Part shown: one piece after another, positions 51,460 through 62,863 of the stretch | How positions within the stretch are numbered: position 1 is the first letter of the stretch | Layout: each line of letters begins with the position of its first letter | Assembly: GCF_963678975.1 (NCBI RefSeq) | Contig: NC_089274.1 | Span: forward strand, 21,165,133 to 21,229,132 | Source of the DNA: Dysidea avara | Lineage: Eukaryota; Porifera; Demospongiae; Dictyoceratida; Dysideidae | DNA length: 64,000 nt | Direction of reading: 5' to 3' | Translations under genes and position numbers: made by a program | Notes under the pieces: generated by a model | The model's database searches: none | Told to the model about the DNA's origin: nothing | Seen by the model: the letters and a program-made list of their open reading frames with translations, nothing else

Positions 51460-54400
51460 ATGGCCCATCAGAGTGTATCTGAAAGACTAGAAAAGTTCAA
51501 GAGCATTGACTTAGGTAATTGTATGAGATGATTGTTTGTATTAATTCATAAATTTTACATTTTTCTTCCAGTTTCCAGTACTCCACTATTGAAGGATCTT
51601 TATGATCACATCACACCAAACTATGCTGCTCATTGGAAAGTGATAGGAATACTACTGGGTCTACCTAGTGGAACACTTGACATCATAAGGCATCGCAACT
51701 ATGATAAATCTGAGCATTGTTGTAATGCTGTATTGAAGAAGTGGCTTGTAGAGGACTCCTCTGCTAGTTGGGGGAAGTTGTTAAAAGTGATTGAGTCACC
51801 TGCAGTGTCCAGTAGTAATCAAGAGCTAAAAGGTGAGTAATTTTATTCTGTATAACTTTGTCTGAAAAGTAAAGGATTTAATAGCTATAATGGATGTTAC
51901 TTACTTAAGTGCAATTCATGTATTGTAGTTTTGCTATGATAAATTGTCAATGCAGCAATAATCAGAGTTGGAGGTAATGAGTTACATTTGTAACACGTTA
52001 CAGTGAAACAGACAATACAATGAAACATCATTAAGTGCTACCATGTGCTACCTTATCCAATAGAGAACTCATTAGCCAACACAACTAATTACATGACAAA
52101 GTAACGAGTAATATATAACGGATACATCTGGAAATTGTACTGCATTACTTCTTTTTAATGTGCATTGTATTCAGCGCGTGATTGGCTGCATTTTGGGTCC
52201 TGACAGCATTGTGCAGGCAAGAACAAAGAGTGATAGTGTATGGGGAGTGCCCTTGAGACCAAGATACTACAACAAAGCATGTTTTTTTAGGCCAGAGAAA
52301 GGCGTGTCTCACTCATGTCACTTGTAGTTGTAGGCTGGGAGCATGTATTTAGAAGGTCGGGCTTAATTTATAGCTTGTGACGAACAAATGTAATATGTAA
52401 TAATATAACCAGTTACAGCCCTCAGAGTAACATGTAATTTATGTAACTCGTTACTATTTTTCTGGGAGTAATATGTAACTGTGACGTGTGTTACATTGTA
52501 TAGAAGTAAACTAGTAATATGTAACGAGTTACATTTTTAGAGTAACAACCCCAACTCTGGTAATAATAAAAGCTAGATAGTAGGGATGGGAAATTATTCA
52601 ATTATCATGATAATCGTGATTATTTTATTGGCAATAATCGACATCGTGTACTTTTCATTGACTAGTGATAATCGAAATTGGCAATTATTGTGCAATAATC
52701 GTGATAGTCAGGGAAATATTTGTCAATTTTCAGTGTAATTTTACCATTTTATTAACAATTCATGATGTGTTTAGTATTTTTTATAACAAGAGTTGAGTGG
52801 ACAATAATCATGATAATCGTGATATTTGTTCATGACAATAATCGTATGGCAAAATATCAATATCGCCCATCACTACTAGATAGATTACCACAGAGCTACG
52901 ATAAGGGTTTTATCGAAACCGCAGAAACCCACTTAGATCTGTCACTGGTGTGTGATGTGTATAATGAATAACTAGCATTTTAAAAATTGTTAATTTAAAA
53001 ATGAATTAGGGATCTATGCAACAAAATGTAGTGAAACAAGAGATGAATGATGGTATTACAACATAGCTCAGTAGGAAAGTCCCTACTTTGGCATTGAGCA
53101 AAATAATTGTTATAGCTAATGTGCCAAAGTAGGGACTTTCCCACTGAGCTATGCTGCAATGCCATCATTCATCTCTTGTTTCACTATTTTTTGGTGCATA
53201 GATCCCTACTTCATTTTTAAATTAAAAAAAAAAAACTTAGCTATTTCTTGTAGCATAGCTAGCTACAATGTAACTTGTGACTGTTGTATTAGAGTGACTG
53301 TTGTATTAGAGTATATCTCGATTCAGCCAAGAGGTGTTGACCAATAAGGGGTGAGGTCACTGTTAAGTAAATAGCTAGATTGGTTAAGAGGTATGGTCTC
53401 CGTACTCTATTGCTATTAGTCCGCCTAGATCTTTAATTGATGGGTGTGGTCGTGAATCTATTGCGAATGGGATCCCAATCGCAAACTTGCAGATATCTAG
53501 CTAGTGTATATCTCTTATAGTAGCACCAGGACTGAAGCATTTCTGAAATCCATCTCTGAAATAATTCTGTGGTGCCTATATTATGTTGCTGAAAGATAGT
53601 GTTGATAGTGAAAATTAACATATTATTCATTTGAATGAAAATGCACATGTCATTGTATTAAACTTTCTTCAAATTATTATCATACAGTACAGTAGTACTG
53701 TATATTAGGGAACATGGGGGTTTGAGTTTTTAAACCAGGCGCACGCCCACAGCCGGCCGAAGGCCGGCTGTGGGCGTGCGCCTGGTTTACTGAAATTGTT
53801 TTCGTAAAGTGTGTGTGTGTACCTATCTACCTATCTACCTATCTACCTATGTTTGTCCGTACGCACCCACGTGAGCAAAATCGTTTAATAACGATAAAAG
53901 CAGCTTTTACGTAAGAAGTAAAAGTGAAATGAAGTCTGTATTAAACTTCTGCACAGGTGAACTTTGCTCTGAGGTGGTTTCTTTTCGGCGGACTGAAATA
54001 CGGGTGTGGTGACTTTCCTCAGACTACCTTCCCCTTGAGGTTTTCAGGCATTTAGCAACTGAAAAACAACGGTGCAGGCCTCGTACACTGCCAGGAATAG
54101 CCTATCGCTTCAAGTTGAAAGGGGGCGTATCCCTTACGTACGCGAACGAAAATGAAGAGCAGCTTTGAGGCTTTGTCGAGAGAATTTGTGGGAAAAAACA
54201 CGTTAGTCACACTATAAAACAGTTTAGAAGATAGTTTTGTGCGTAATATGTTGGTTAAAGCGGTTTATTTAACAAACGCTTCCTTAGCAGTGCATAGCAA
54301 CGTAATTGAACGAATTACGAATATTTCATGAATTACGAAATACAAGAAATAGCTAATTATATTATTGCACAACCCAAACTACCCTATTGTAAAGTAGTAA

Positions 54401-57400
54401 TACATAGTTGGTTAATTCATAGTAGTATATACTGTCTATAGTTATTCCAGATGAGTTAGCTAGCTGCATGGCGCCTGGTTTTTAGAAGTAGCACAACATC
54501 AACTTGTTCTGGCTAAAAACATCACCAAAAAGCCAACTTCACAATACATTCCTGGTGTCTTGGCAATATTGGTTAGTTATAACCAAGCCCAAAAGTGCCT
54601 TCAGTATGGCCCTAAATGCTTCTACAAATTTTTTATTTAGTGGAATTTTCTATTGATTGCCTGTCTGATGCCTTCAGACAAGCGTAACTCAATAAGGGCT
54701 AAGGCTACGGGCTTGATTTTTGCACTGTTCAACATTGGTTCAGCATGACAGGTGCCTTTTGGAATACCACAGTACATACAATGCACGCATCCTTTGTCCA
54801 ATTTTTTTTGCTGACAGCCCAAGGTGTTGATTCGTAGTAGCATGTGATGGCTTTCCTACATTTGTAAACGGGTTTTCAATGCTGATTGGATTGATTGCAG
54901 AGGCACTTCTACTGTTCTTCGTTTGTAGCACTGTGTAACTAAAAAGGGAAGAATGGCCACTTTACCCCCAAGCCTGCAATTGATACCTTGTGGGGTGGGG
55001 GGCGTCCAGACGAAAACATTAACTCTGGTGCCATTCTTTCTTTTGATGCGGTATGCATGGGTTCACCAGTCATAATAATGTTACACAAAAAGTATAAGAA
55101 AAAATTAGGAACAAGGGAGGTCACCTACACCTGCAGATATACTATTGGAGATGTAGTCCCTAATTCAGTCATGGGTATAGACTGAAGTAGGGATTAAATC
55201 TGCAGGTGTATTTTTCTATGATTCCTATTCCTAATTCGTATAGGTCATTGCAAAAATCCAGGTATCTTTGCTATTTTAGAGACCTGAGGAATCACCGAGG
55301 GTGAGTACTGTAACACCTCTTACCAATATTGCAAGTGCTCTGAAAGGGATATTTTTTGTGGTGGAAAAATGTAACTTTTTGATGATCTCTGCTATCTACT
55401 ACTACTATTCTGTTGTAAATAATATATGTGTATATTAATAGGGAAAAAAATTGAAGAATTATACTATCAAGCCAAGCATGTTCTTGGAACAGAGAAACTA
55501 CAGCTACTCAAGTTGCTAATATTTGGTCCTCCTGGAGCTGGAAAGTCATCATTGCTAAAAGTCTTACTTGGTGGTGATCCTGATCCAGTACGAAACAGCA
55601 CTGGTGTGTGTGATAGAAAACTTTTACAATACAGAATTGCTGTAGCGATGTCTGGTTATGAATCCAAGTCTACCTGGGTGAAAATTGAGTTTGAGGATGA
55701 AATAAGACGATTAAAACAGAGGATTGAGGAAAGGCTGAACAAAATAAGTTCTGCATCAGAAGACTTTCCACCTAATCCTAAGAGCGCTAATTTAAAAATT
55801 GAGGCCAAATATTTTTTTAGTCAAACAACTCAAGCTCAAGATAGACAAATTTCAGCATTTGTTCAGATTTATAAGCAAACTAGTGCCCTGATAGCATGTT
55901 ATGATAGTGGTGGTCAGCCGGAGTTCTTTGATGTCATGCCTGCATTAACTACTGCTCCTACTGGATATGTTATGGTATTTGATATGTCCAAAGACTTAAT
56001 GACTAAGAGTGTAGAATTTTATAGAAAAGGTAGAAGAAGTTCAGCAGAACTTACAGCACACTACACCAATGCAGAATTGATGAAAACTGCTTTAGCAAAT
56101 ATCCAGTCGTGTGCTAAGTCCATTTCTTCTGGTTGGAGCATCACCTCAAGATTGTCAAAGTTTGGTCACTTGCTAGTTGTAGGTACACATCTAGACAAGT
56201 GTGGTGACACTAAGGATAAACAAGATGATAAAGTGTTACAAATTGAGCAAGTAATGGAAGATGATATATTGAGAGTACCAATTGACTCAACTGTTCATAT
56301 AGTAGAACGAGATGGAAAAGTTACTAAATTAATCCATCCCATTTCCAACACTATCAAGGTTGGCAGAGATGATGTTGCTCAAGAAATACGAACTGCTATA
56401 GAAAACATGTGTGATGGTGACAGGACCAGTGAAGATATTCCCATCAGTTGGTTATTGTTCCAGCTTGAGGTCCGACACAATGAAAAATATTTCATCTCAC
56501 ATCAACGCTGTATTGAAATAGCAGCAGATTGCTATATCAAGAAAGAAGACGTCAATAACATTCTCAAGTATTTTCATGAACTTGGAATATTGTTACATTA
56601 TAGCGATGTTCCTACATTAAAACATGTTGTGTTTTGTGATCCTCAATGGCTTTTTGATAAATTGACCAAATTGATTGAGCTAAAGTATGATCCACCTCAT
56701 ACAATAAAACAAAAGATTTTAAAGGGTATTTTTGATAAGATTTTTTTATCAGATGTGTACAAAAAAGACTTTGTTCAGAATGATATTTTAAATTATGAAC
56801 ATCTCCTTGAACTGTTTGTGTTCCTTAACATAATGGCCGTTTTACCTGGCGAAGAAGGTCAATACTTCATGCCTGCTCTGCTGAACCCAGCACCACCAGG
56901 AATAGATGTGTCTCTACAACAATGCTATGGTAGGAAAAAATTTGACACACTCATTGTGAAGTTTGAGGACAGATATCTTCCACGAGGAGTGTTTTGTTGT
57001 TTAGTTGCTGAGTGCATGAAAAATGCTGTTGGATGGAGTATTCAGCATAATAAAGCTGTTTACAAAGATTTGATAATATTTCAAGTTTCAAGTGATCAGT
57101 GTATTTTTGTAAGAGACAAAATAGACCACATTGCTGTAGAGATGTACTGTCTTACAACTGGTGATCAGGTGTTGTCAGTAAGTCCTGACATAATCTGTAG
57201 CAAACTGTACACAGCTTTACAAGAAGTGTGCAGGAAAATGAAAATTGTTGATGACTTCAAGATAGGATTTGCTTGTAGATATCCACTGGTAGACAGCACA
57301 CTGTGTGGTGGTGGATTTGCTGTTGTTAAGAATCAGTTACCATTTCAAGAAGAATTATTTTGTAAACAGTGTGGTAGAAAACAAAATCTGGAGATGGATC

Positions 57401-57537
57401 AAGTAGTTTGGCTAATTTCAATCAAATTTTTGAAGAACATGGTAAGCTATGTACTTACATGTACAAAATTAAGACACACGGTAGTGATAACTGTGTCGTG
57501 CAACCCAAGAAGCCGGCACACCACACCAGTGTATTAG
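51460..57537 (+). CDS. DEATH-ROC-COR protein (ROCO-like GTPase with death domain)
   Basis: Exons 51460-51514, 51572-51832 and 55442-57537 join in frame (803 residues). A further 5' non-coding exon is likely, as the ATG follows a strong acceptor-like CCATAG. Residues 26-95 form a death domain (LYDHITPNYAAHWKVIGILL, then W and LLKVIES). The ROC GTPase carries Walker A GPPGAGKSS at 134-142, switch II DSGGQPEF at 260-267 and a G4-like THLDK at 354-358. A COR-like region follows at about 430-600 (HELGILLHY, VVFCDPQWLFDKL). A CKQCG motif lies near 750. No LRR or kinase domain is visible. Death-ROC-COR proteins are thought to link GTP-controlled oligomerisation to death or immune signalling. The stop at 57537 may be read-through: ATG|GTAAGC at 57440 looks like a donor. 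Confidence 0.85.
51963..52559. mobile_element. hAT-like non-autonomous element, copy 3 (DEATH-ROC intron)
   Basis: 597 bp from CAGAGTTGGAGG to CCCCAACTCTG with an 8-bp TSD bearing one change (GCAATAAT at 51955-51962, GTAATAAT at 52560-52567). The interior resembles 32872-33405 closely (TGTATGGGGAGTGCC shared). Confidence 0.85.
52940..53620. mobile_element. Family X element, copy B, inverted
   Basis: A hairpin at about 52990-53215 (GAAACAAGAGATGAATGATG arms) is followed by sequence to 53620 that is the reverse complement of 9920-10330, including two CTATTAGAGTA-type motifs at 53280-53315. It lies in the large intron 51833-55441 of the DEATH-ROC gene. Confidence 0.75.
53731..53789. repeat. Perfect 59-bp hairpin (28-bp arms)
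   Basis: Arms of 28 bp starting TAAACCAGGCGCACGCCCAC are exact inverse copies around a 3-base GAA loop. It sits at the start of repeat Z copy 2. A degraded relative is at 58420-58480 (AACCAGGCACATGCCCCGCA). Confidence 0.9.
53731..54510. repeat. Dispersed repeat Z, copy 2 (uninterrupted)
   Basis: Matches 46555-46850 plus 47310-47620 and represents the uninserted state. An (ACCTATCT)n stretch lies at 53820-53850. Inside the DEATH-ROC intron. Confidence 0.72.
55105..55236. repeat. Hairpin / candidate MITE near DEATH-ROC exon 3
   Basis: TACACCTGCAGAT at 55126 is inverted as ATCTGCAGGTGTA at 55210, with further pairing of TAGTCCCTAATTCAGTC to GACTGAAGTAGGGATTA and outer AATTAGGAA arms. About 130 bp, ending some 205 bp before the exon 3 acceptor. 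Confidence 0.6.
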
Positions 57538-58789
57538 TGACAGAAGAAAAATAATGCAATTTCACGCATACTATTTTTTATGAAACAAGATGCTTTAAAT
57601 GCCCTCCACCTTCAATAATCTACATACCACATTTGAGCATAATTTCTGCAGGAATTCCAGTGAGATGTGAGCCTTCAAAAATTGGCTTAATTTATTTGCT
57701 TCTTTTTCTTCTTTTTCACACTCTTACAAAAATTGTCATAAAACACAAATGCACTATCCAATTGTCTTGAAATTTGGCACAATTAGGCAAGGTTTAAATA
57801 CGAAGTTTGATATAAATATGATAATCAGTCGCAGAGTTTTATTATGCCCAAAAGCAAGTTGATGCTGTGCTATTTCTAAAACCAGGTTCCCATGCAGTTA
57901 ATATTGTAATTTAGTGGTAGTGCTATATGCTATTATTTAGTTAGATAATTCAGTAGTAAATATTGTAATTTAGTTCATCACATAATTCATGAATTATTTT
58001 GTAATTTAGTAATTATGTTTCTATGCAGTGCTAAGGAAACGTAACTTGAAAAAACCACAAATTATGCACAGAAGTATTTTCTCAAATGTTTATAGTTGCA
58101 CAAATTGTTTAGAGAAAGCCTTGAGGCTGCCCTTCATTTCATTCACATAAGTACCTACAAAGCTAGGTACACTGTTCAGTTTTTTTAAATTTTATTTTTA
58201 CACTCATATAGCCCATTGTGAAAGGCATTTATAATGTCTTTAGTAATTTGTGTTTCATGCCGCTGCAAAACGAAATCATATTATCTATGGTGAAAGCTTA
58301 CCTATATACTGGTGCTGCATTCATTTCTCATTACAAGCTACTTTTAACACAATCACATGCTTTTTCCGGTATACTTTTGTTGGAAAGTACGTATACTGTG
58401 TTTGACTATAATTACAGTAACCAGGCACATGCCCCGCAGCCGGCTTCAGCCAGTAATGGGGAGTGCGCTTGGTTAATATTGTCACACCCACAAGGTAAGC
58501 TGCATATGGGAAGAAACTAACAACTGGTACTTGGATAGGTCAACTCAAACCTTTTTTGGTTTGGAAGAAATCAAACATAATACCATAAATATATAGCGTG
58601 AAAGTCAATGGTGAGTATGTAACAATCACAGAATTGAGTTTTCCTATATACTAATAAAAATTACTTTTCCCTATACCAGATAATCAACCTATAGCAGTTG
58701 TGCGATTGAGATACTCTAATAGTGCAGCCACTCTATTAGAGTAGTCAGCTGCTTACTATTTACACTCTAATATAATATAGAGTGGTCAG

Positions 58790-59110
58790 CTATGTTACAA
58801 ATCACCATGTAGAGAGTTCAACTAGATAACAAGTCACCCTGTAAATCACTGTGTAAGGAGTTCAGCTACAAACAAGTCATCGAGTTCAGCTACCTTATAA
58901 GTCACCCTGCAGAAACTTCAGCTAGGTTACAAGCCACCCTGTAGAAGAGAGTGCATGTTACAAGTTGGCCTGTAGAGAGTTCAACTACAATCATGTCATT
59001 CTGCATGTACAAGCAAGTCACCTGTAGAAAGTTCAGCTACATTACAAGCCACCCTGCAGACTACATTACAAGTCCCCTTGTGATCAACTACTTTACAAGT
59101 CACCCTGTCT
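58790..59110. repeat. Imperfect minisatellite, GTCACCCTGTAGA units
   Basis: About eight to ten diverged units of 30-45 bp built on ACAAGTCACCCTGTAGA followed by GAGTTCAGCTACA. Unit length varies, so it is old or recombining. Confidence 0.75.
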
Positions 59111-60279
59111 TTCAGCCTTGTTGCAAATTTAAATTTTCAAAAAAGAGTGTTTGATTGAAAGTTCGAAAAATGTTTTCTAAACACACCGTAGATTAATTAA
59201 TGAGAAAGATTCCCATGCAAGATAAGGAAGTTATATGGCCTAGTATGGTTGCATTGATCACTTACAATAGAATTTGCTGCTTTGATTGTTCAGCATGTAT
59301 AATTAAGACCATTCTGGCTTTGGTCAAATCATTTCCTCTTTCATATCTCAAACCATGTTTGGCCTTGATCCAAATGGCCTGTGGATTGCAATTGATCATG
59401 AGCTGGTCATGACTAGCTAGTTGGCATTTTGTCAGCCCTTCTAGGTATTTGCTATCAGATTAGGATAATGGACCTCTTATAGGCTTCCAAGATTTGTGCT
59501 GTCACTTGTGGTGAATCATGATCGTCCCAGTGCAGAGACCTATAGCTGGATAAAGTAGAAAGCATCCACTTGTTCTTTGATTGTCATTTCTAATGTGGGT
59601 ACTTGCAACTACATAGCAAAATATTTTCAAAAACACATTGTTAGTTCGAGTTTTTTGAAAATTTAACCTTTTGAAACTTTCCCACTATATGTTAGAATAT
59701 GGTCCTGCTGTGTGTGTATGTTGTTTACTGTAGAAATACAGTATGTATCTTTGCTCCAGTGTTGAATCACATGATATCAGTCTTCTAGTTAAGTGATTCA
59801 TTGAAATCACCTCTCAGTTCTTGAGTAATGAGTGTCATAGTGGATTCAGTTCTCAGCACATCGTTGACATCGCATTTGATTCTCCACACAATGCACCTCA
59901 CAACAAATGAACAATAAACCTGTGTTAACATGCATCACTGGTAGAAATTCACCTTACCATCTCACAATTCTTCACCTTTAATGTTTTTTTCCCCAAGGAT
60001 TTTACCTTCAAACAATGCTCATGTTCAATTTAAAATGTTTGACAGCATATTCACTCATGACACAGACAAAAATATGGAAAACTTCCAGAATTCCATCTCC
60101 AAATACAAAGGCGCCCCACAGTCCTAATTAAATGATCCCGTAATACCTATACAAGATGTTTGGGGCTTAACTTAGGTGGTTTAACATGCCTTAGGAAATT
60201 TTATTGAAAATCATGAGATGAGCAAGTGGTTGTGATATCAAGGCTGAAATCATGTGTCTCACAACCAAATCGTGAGAGT

Positions 60280-60990
60280 TGAACTCTCACTTGTATTTAT
60301 CAGCATTGATATCATTGCAGCAACCACCTTTGTTAAAATTAGCATTAACGTCATTGCAGCCATTTCTTGGCCACCATGCACCTTCGATTTCACAACATTT
60401 AAATACAAGTGCTTTAAAAGTCACACCCTTTTCCACAACTTGGCTGTTTTGCATGGATTTTGCTTTTTTGTGTGTTGGAGATGGTTTTTATCCAAGTTTC
60501 TTACCTACAGACGCAATGATGATTAACTGTTATTGAAAACAAACGATACAATTGTATGTAAAATACACAATTTATTTTATTTGACTATTTGTTAGTATTT
60601 ACTAATAGAATGGACATACAGTGATTGTACGTCCATTCTATGTAGAATTTTCCATTGATATAATAAGTGCTTTCATTTATAAGGTAGAAATTACCTGAGC
60701 TGATCAGCTGGTAAAGTATTAGGATGTTAGGTGTGGAGGCTAGGTAGACAATTTCTATTAGTGACTATTCTATTAGAGTATCTCAGTCTCACACTTGTTT
60801 GGTTTTTACTTTGTAACTTTGTAGTTGTTACTCTGATGTGTACTCACCAATTTTCAAGTTGTTCCCATAAGTTTACTTTGTAGCTGTGACAGAAAATTGA
60901 TCTTTTTACACAAGTGATCCTACAAATATTTATTGGTTTATTGGTTTAGCATCAAATTTGGTACACAAATTTGCCTTCCTAAGCTGTATG
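60280..60990. mobile_element. Composite repeat, copy Y2
   Basis: Partner of 34480-35450: shares ATTAACGTCATTGCAGCCAT, TTCACAACTTGGCTGTTTTG (with small changes), the CTATTAGAGTATCTC motif at 60770 and TGTAGCTGTGACAGAA. Confidence 0.65.
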
Positions 60991-61354
60991 TGTGCTTGAA
61001 CCAAATATCAAGGCAGTCGAGTAAAGGAATTGTAGTAAAGTGTATGACAAGAAGGAGAATATAGATATAAGCCTCTGTGAACAAGGAAAGATTGAAAATT
61101 TGGCCACCCACATTGTACGTAGTTGCCTGTCAGCCAGGTATCACAGGCCACACACCAATTTTGATGGAAATTTCTCCAGACACTCCTGAGATACGAAAAT
61201 GGTGCAATTTAGAGATAGGACTCAGTATGGAGCTATGCATGTGTGAATATTGCATTCCCCACAGTGTGCTTCCTTGGTCGCATGATGTGTATATACTGTA
61301 TTGATGATAGTTGTTTTTCCTCAAAATAGCTAGGGGTTCTACAATTATCAAACA

Positions 61355-62755
61355 GTACGGTAGTACTGTTTAAGTAGGAATCCCCCGAAATGACGCACGC
61401 TGCTAAAAATATCGCCCTTTAAAAACCAGCTTAGAAACTTCTTACACGACGAAAATCACCTTTATGGAATAATATTAGTCCATCTAGCATCAAATGTAAC
61501 GTTAAAACAAGAAAACGCTTACTGGTGGCCTGATATAGAATTTTTTTTAAATTGTCAAAACTAGAAATTTCGTCTCACTCACTCACTGACCACAGTCGCA
61601 AGCCTAGAGCCCAAACGAAGCAGCGCACGGTCACCATTTTACGCCACAATAACAAACTCACCAGTGGGATGTGCCTTTGGGGTTCCAACGAGTGTACGCC
61701 CTGTGCGCCTTGTCTTTTCTTTTATCTTCAATCAGGCTGCTTGTCTTCTTCATCCAACGAAACCATATCGAGGCATTAATTTTCCATATCAACACTTTCT
61801 TTAAGACGCCACAAAATTATTTATGGCACTTAGACTACGCTACTGTACAGAGGTACTGGTACACCATGATAGGTCACAACATCACGCCCATACTTTATTC
61901 TATGTATTATCGATCTATCAATCGAGACCACGTCCATTTTACGCTAGCTGTATTTGTGACCACACACCTTCAAGTTGGTAGGCTGATTTGAGATACTCTA
62001 GTCTAATAATCGATCGAAACCACAATGACCACACCCCTTTTTGGGAAAGCACACATTTTTGCAGGCTGACTCGAGATACTCTAATACAGCAGTCACCCTA
62101 ATAGAACAGTCACATGTTTATAGCTAGCTATATACTTTATCAAAAAACTAAACAAACTAGTATATTAAAGATTATAAATTTATAAATGAAGTTGGTCTCG
62201 TCCTCGCAGACCCATTCTCTGGGGTGGCGCTCATCGATTAGAGATTATAAGCGCCTCCTCCAAAAGGGTCTGGTGAAATGCCCATACCATTTCTGTCCGA
62301 GAAATTGCCAACTGTGGCGAGTGATAATTGGTGTTTAATACTTATACAATATTTTACAAAAGGTGACGATTAAACAGTATTTATCATGTTATGGCTGCAC
62401 AGTACAGACTTTACAAAAGCAAAGCTTACCTCAAATAGTCACCTTTTGTGTAGTTATTAAACACCAATTATCACTCACCAGAGTTGGTGATTTCTCGGAC
62501 AAAAATGGTATGGGCATTTAACCAGACCCTTTCGGAGGGGGCGCTTATAATCTCTAATCGATAAGCACCAACCCGGAGAATGGGTCTGCAAGGACGAGAC
62601 TAAAATGAAATAGGAATCCAAGCGATAAAAAGTAGTGAACAAGAGATGAGCTCAGTGAGAAATCCCTACTTTGGCATGGTATAACAATTATTTTGTGTTC
62701 AATGCTAAAGTAGGGATTTCCCGCTGAGCTATACTGTAATAGCTACCATTGTTCA
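61355..62755. mobile_element. Family X element, copy C, split by a MITE and abutted by an LTR element
   Basis: 61370-62192 matches the left part of copy A (shared GAAAATCACCTTTATGGAAT and GCAGCGCACGGTCACCAT-like words). 62603-62755 carries the shortened hairpin end. The MITE at 62193-62602 interrupts it exactly where copies A and B are continuous. Confidence 0.75.
62193..62602. mobile_element. 410-bp Mutator-like MITE
   Basis: Near-palindromic: TGGTCTCGTCCTCGCAGACC and the inverse of its TAGTCTCGTCCTTGCAGACC end, arms about 170 bp. The 9-bp TSD has one mismatch (AAATGAAGT at 62184-62192, AAATGAAAT at 62603-62611). Inserted within Family X copy C. Confidence 0.85.
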
Positions 62756-62839
62756 TGTAATATATAGATTAGCACGTGATTGTACAAGGCACGTGAGTGT
62801 TGTGAAATCATTCTAGAACATTCTTAGCACGTTGTTACA
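62756..62839 (+). mobile_element. Candidate 5' LTR, 84 bp, of a Ty3/gypsy element
   Basis: Starts TGTAATATAT and ends TTGTTACA, and is followed at once by TGGTGTCAGAAG, the place and form of a tRNA primer-binding site. The 3' LTR is outside the window, so this rests on the ends and position only. Very short LTRs are known in mag-type gypsy elements. Confidence 0.5.
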
Positions 62840-62863
62840 TGGTGTCAGAAGTTTCTTGCGAAA

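Larger units (their letters stand above)
57538..62755. other. Repeat-rich region downstream of the DEATH-ROC gene
   Basis: 5.2 kb without a gene I can support. It contains a minisatellite at 58790-59110, composite repeat Y2 (60280-60990), Family X copy C (61355-62755, split) and a MULE-like MITE (62193-62602). A further DEATH-ROC exon could be hidden here; I could not identify one. Confidence 0.55.

Noticed and set aside
54637..54931. Two overlapping minus frames that could be joined across an A8 run (CVHCMYCG motif)
   Set aside because: Possibly a decayed transposon protein, but no family recognised and the frame is broken; not called a gene.
58218..58520. 100-codon plus frame
   Set aside because: Crosses a decayed hairpin repeat at 58420-58480 and shows no conserved motif or splice context.
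58790..59110. CRISPR-like array
   Set aside because: Units vary in length and sequence with no constant repeat/spacer pattern, and the genome is animal; it is a minisatellite.
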